From Phormidium sp. FACHB-1136 (GTDB lineage: Bacteria > Cyanobacteriota > Cyanobacteriia > Phormidesmidales > Phormidesmidaceae): a stretch of DNA of 64,000 nt. Shown here one piece after another: positions 62,884 to 64,000 of this stretch. The position numbers and the translations under genes were made by a program. The stretch spans positions 33,333 through 97,332 of the forward strand of contig NZ_JACJRS010000006.1 of NCBI RefSeq assembly GCF_014697375.1, in the 5' to 3' direction. The notes under the pieces are model-generated. The model was not told the DNA's origin and did not search any database. It saw only the letters and a program-made list of their open reading frames with translations. Positions within the stretch are counted from its first letter, which is position 1. Every line of letters starts with the position of its first letter.

Positions 62884-63123
62884 TCAATTCACTTGAGATT
62901 GAATAAAATCATCAATCGTCATCGCGTCTCCCTGTTGGTATTCCAGCTTGACAGATTCTATCTCTGCCTTCGTTTCAGAATCTTCTACGTAGTCTTCTTC
63001 CTGTGCCTCAAAGATCTGTTGTTCAATAACTTCAATCAAATGTCTTTTGGCTCCCAAATCAAGGGAGGCTACCGCTTGAATCAGCGACTCTAGCGAGATT
63101 TCTAAGCTGATGGTTGTAGTCAT
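62884..63123 (-). CDS. Antitoxin of the RelE pair
   Basis: This 79-residue acidic protein begins MTTTISLEISLESLIQAVAS and has a Glu-rich toxin-wrapping tail ending MTIDDFIQSQVN. Such partners precede RelE genes in cyanobacteria. It is the first gene of the presumed six-gene operon, so its autoregulation could govern the downstream defence genes. Confidence 0.82.
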   Translation of the reverse strand: MTTTISLEISLESLIQAVASLDLGAKRHLIEVIEQQIFEAQEEDYVEDSETKAEIESVKLEYQQGDAMTIDDFIQSQVN

Positions 63124-63154
63124 AGTTTCTGTTCAATAAAATGATTAAGAGTTT

Positions 63155-63187
63155 TGTTGGGTCCCGCTTCGTTGCACTCAACCTACA
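63155..63187. repeat. Dispersed cyanobacterial palindrome fragment
   Basis: TGTTGGGTCCCGCTTCGTTG, then CACTCAACCTACA resembles the TTGGGTTTCG...CAACCTAC repeats scattered in cyanobacterial genomes. It is recognised from general familiarity, with no second copy in this window. Confidence 0.4.
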
Positions 63188-63190
63188 AGA

Positions 63191-63403
63191 TTAAGCAACG
63201 CTACTTAATTGAGCCACCAAAGGATGATCTTGGGGCAGATGGCTAACATTCAAAATCGAAAATCCAATCACATTACCATCCATATCCACCCGTTCCATCA
63301 CAGAGTCATGATCAGTCTCGCGCATATAGCCCATCCCATCCGCAAACGTTACCTCTAAAAAATCTGCCTCCCGATCAAACCAAACCTTTACATACTGGGC
63401 CAT
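63191..63403 (-). CDS. DUF2283 protein, divergent member
   Basis: This 70-residue protein (YVKVWFDREADFLEVTFADG, ERVDMDGNVIGFSILNV) has the DUF2283 strand pattern but is far from the duplicated pair at 19079 and 25947. It has no overlapping partner gene, so DUF2283 occurs here outside the two-gene unit. It lies on the same strand as the defence operon, 67 bases upstream of it. Confidence 0.8.
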   Translation of the reverse strand: MAQYVKVWFDREADFLEVTFADGMGYMRETDHDSVMERVDMDGNVIGFSILNVSHLPQDHPLVAQLSSVA

Positions 63404-63456
63404 AGCTCCACTCCTTGCTTTACCTTGTCTATTAGAGTGAGATGCACAGTTGCTAG

Positions 63457-63531
63457 GTTCTAGATCCCCCCAGTGCCTAGCGGGCTAAGGTTCACTCTTT
63501 ACCCCCCTTATCAAGGGGGGCAGGGGGGATC
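63457..63531 (-). repeat. MITE-like element, copy 2
   Basis: Read on the minus strand it starts GATCCCCCCTGCCCCCC and ends CTGGGGGGATCTAGAAC, and it aligns with the element at 43513. It lies just after the stop of the next gene. Confidence 0.7.
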
Positions 63532-63544
63532 ATTGCAATGTACT

Positions 63545-64000
63545 TCAGTCGTTCTCTCCCTGGGATTGGAGCCAAGTGGTCAATTCGGCTAGGGTGGTCA
63601 GGTCTAGGAGCGCCTCGCCCAAATTCTCCAACTGGGGCAACCCCAGCGCCTGCACCTGGGCCATCACCCCATCGGGCACCTCCCCCAACCGCCGCCGCAA
63701 CAACCGCTGCACCAACCGCACCGCCTCCGCCTGCGAACCTTCCTGCAAGCCTTCCTGCAAGCCTTCCTGCAAGCCTTCCTGCAAGCCTTCTTGTCTACCT
63801 TCCTGTCTGCCTGTTTGGATCCCATCCTCCTTGGCTTCTTGGTAGAAGCGGGTGTCTTGAATATTGACGGCAAAGCGGGCTTCGATTTCCTCGGGGCTGA
63901 GGTCTACAACTTCCCGTCCGCCATCTTCCTTAGCTTCTTGGTAGAAGCGGGTGTCTTGGATATTGACGGCAAAGCGGGCTTCGATTTCCTCAGGGCTGAG
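63545..64000 (-). CDS. Rpn/DUF4351-type transposase-nuclease-like protein, C-terminal part
   Basis: The frame is open to the right edge, so only the last 151 residues are seen. A block of about 29 residues (LSPEEIEARFAVNIQDTRFY, then QEAKEDG) is present twice in tandem. A run of LQEG/RQEG repeats follows, and then a DUF4351-like end (LVQRLLRRRLGEVPDGVMAQVQAL, LENLGEALLDL). Such ends belong to cyanobacterial Rpn/PD-(D/E)XK nuclease-transposase family proteins, whose catalytic domain would lie beyond the window. The 12-base repeat (CTTGCAGGAAGG) should be prone to slippage. Confidence 0.7.
   Translation of the reverse strand, partial: LSPEEIEARFAVNIQDTRFYQEAKEDGGREVVDLSPEEIEARFAVNIQDTRFYQEAKEDGIQTGRQEGRQEGLQEGLQEGLQEGLQEGSQAEAVRLVQRLLRRRLGEVPDGVMAQVQALGLPQLENLGEALLDLTTLAELTTWLQSQGEND

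Overview
The window is chromosomal DNA from a cyanobacterium, probably a filamentous non-heterocystous one of the Leptolyngbya/Nodosilinea type. That placement is inferred from gene content and GC-rich core genes, not from a marker gene. Cyanobacterial hallmarks are the 56-residue Psb34-like protein, a response regulator that reads as RpaA, a tmRNA coding for the tag ANNIVPFARKAAPVAA, a DUF1350 protein, cyanobacterial-type 4-hydroxyphenylpyruvate dioxygenase, and a GvpA/GvpC/GvpN/GvpJ gas vesicle operon. No transposase, integrase or CRISPR array was seen.

Layout. 1-16,533 is mainly core: a truncated GAF-domain protein, ffh, a DUF2721 protein, a ROK kinase, hpd, a GH63 glycosidase, a Cof-type HAD phosphatase, psb34, an AddB/UvrD-like protein and ppsA. 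16,534-28,780 is an AT-richer accessory island between ppsA and transaldolase. It holds a two-gene module of unknown function with a shared Gln/Asn-rich N-terminal motif, an HNH endonuclease, two unknown membrane proteins and a dense collection of toxin-antitoxin genes (ParDE-like, VapBC, MazEF, MntA/HepT, orphan antitoxins). Several items there are visibly duplicated, truncated, fused or decayed: three relE 3' ends, three copies of one leader, two copies of a DUF2283 pair, a DUF3782 gene and its nonsense-mutated copy, and an antitoxin/membrane-tail chimera.

29,037-46,868 returns to core functions: EF-hand transaldolase, a TauE-type exporter, a circularly permuted ATP-grasp protein, two sensor kinases, an iron-type ABC permease, a DUF1350 hydrolase, ssrA (tmRNA), a small repeat protein, the RelA/SpoT enzyme and a TPR protein. 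47,172-51,600 is the gas vesicle cluster. GvpC and GvpN both carry an extra C-terminal winged-helix-like domain reached through long linkers of opposite charge. gvpC, gvpN and gvpJ are joined by start/stop overlaps with the same CTTCTGTGA junction. 51,641-54,703 has moaC, tRNA-Arg, rpaA, an FTR1 iron permease and tRNA-Pro.

54,889-63,123 is a second accessory block on the minus strand, ending beside tRNA-Pro: antitoxin, RelE toxin, DUF1156 DNA methylase, Fic protein, Uma2 nuclease and a phospholipase-D/SNF2 helicase. It looks like a phage-defence or restriction-type operon. The right edge holds a DUF2283 protein and the 3' part of an Rpn/DUF4351-like gene with internal duplications.

The most interesting candidates are the shared GvpC/GvpN terminal domain, the helicase-Uma2-Fic-methylase-RelE operon, and the paired Gln/Asn-motif proteins at 16,854-18,774. 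Function calls rest on motif recognition by eye; no database search was run.
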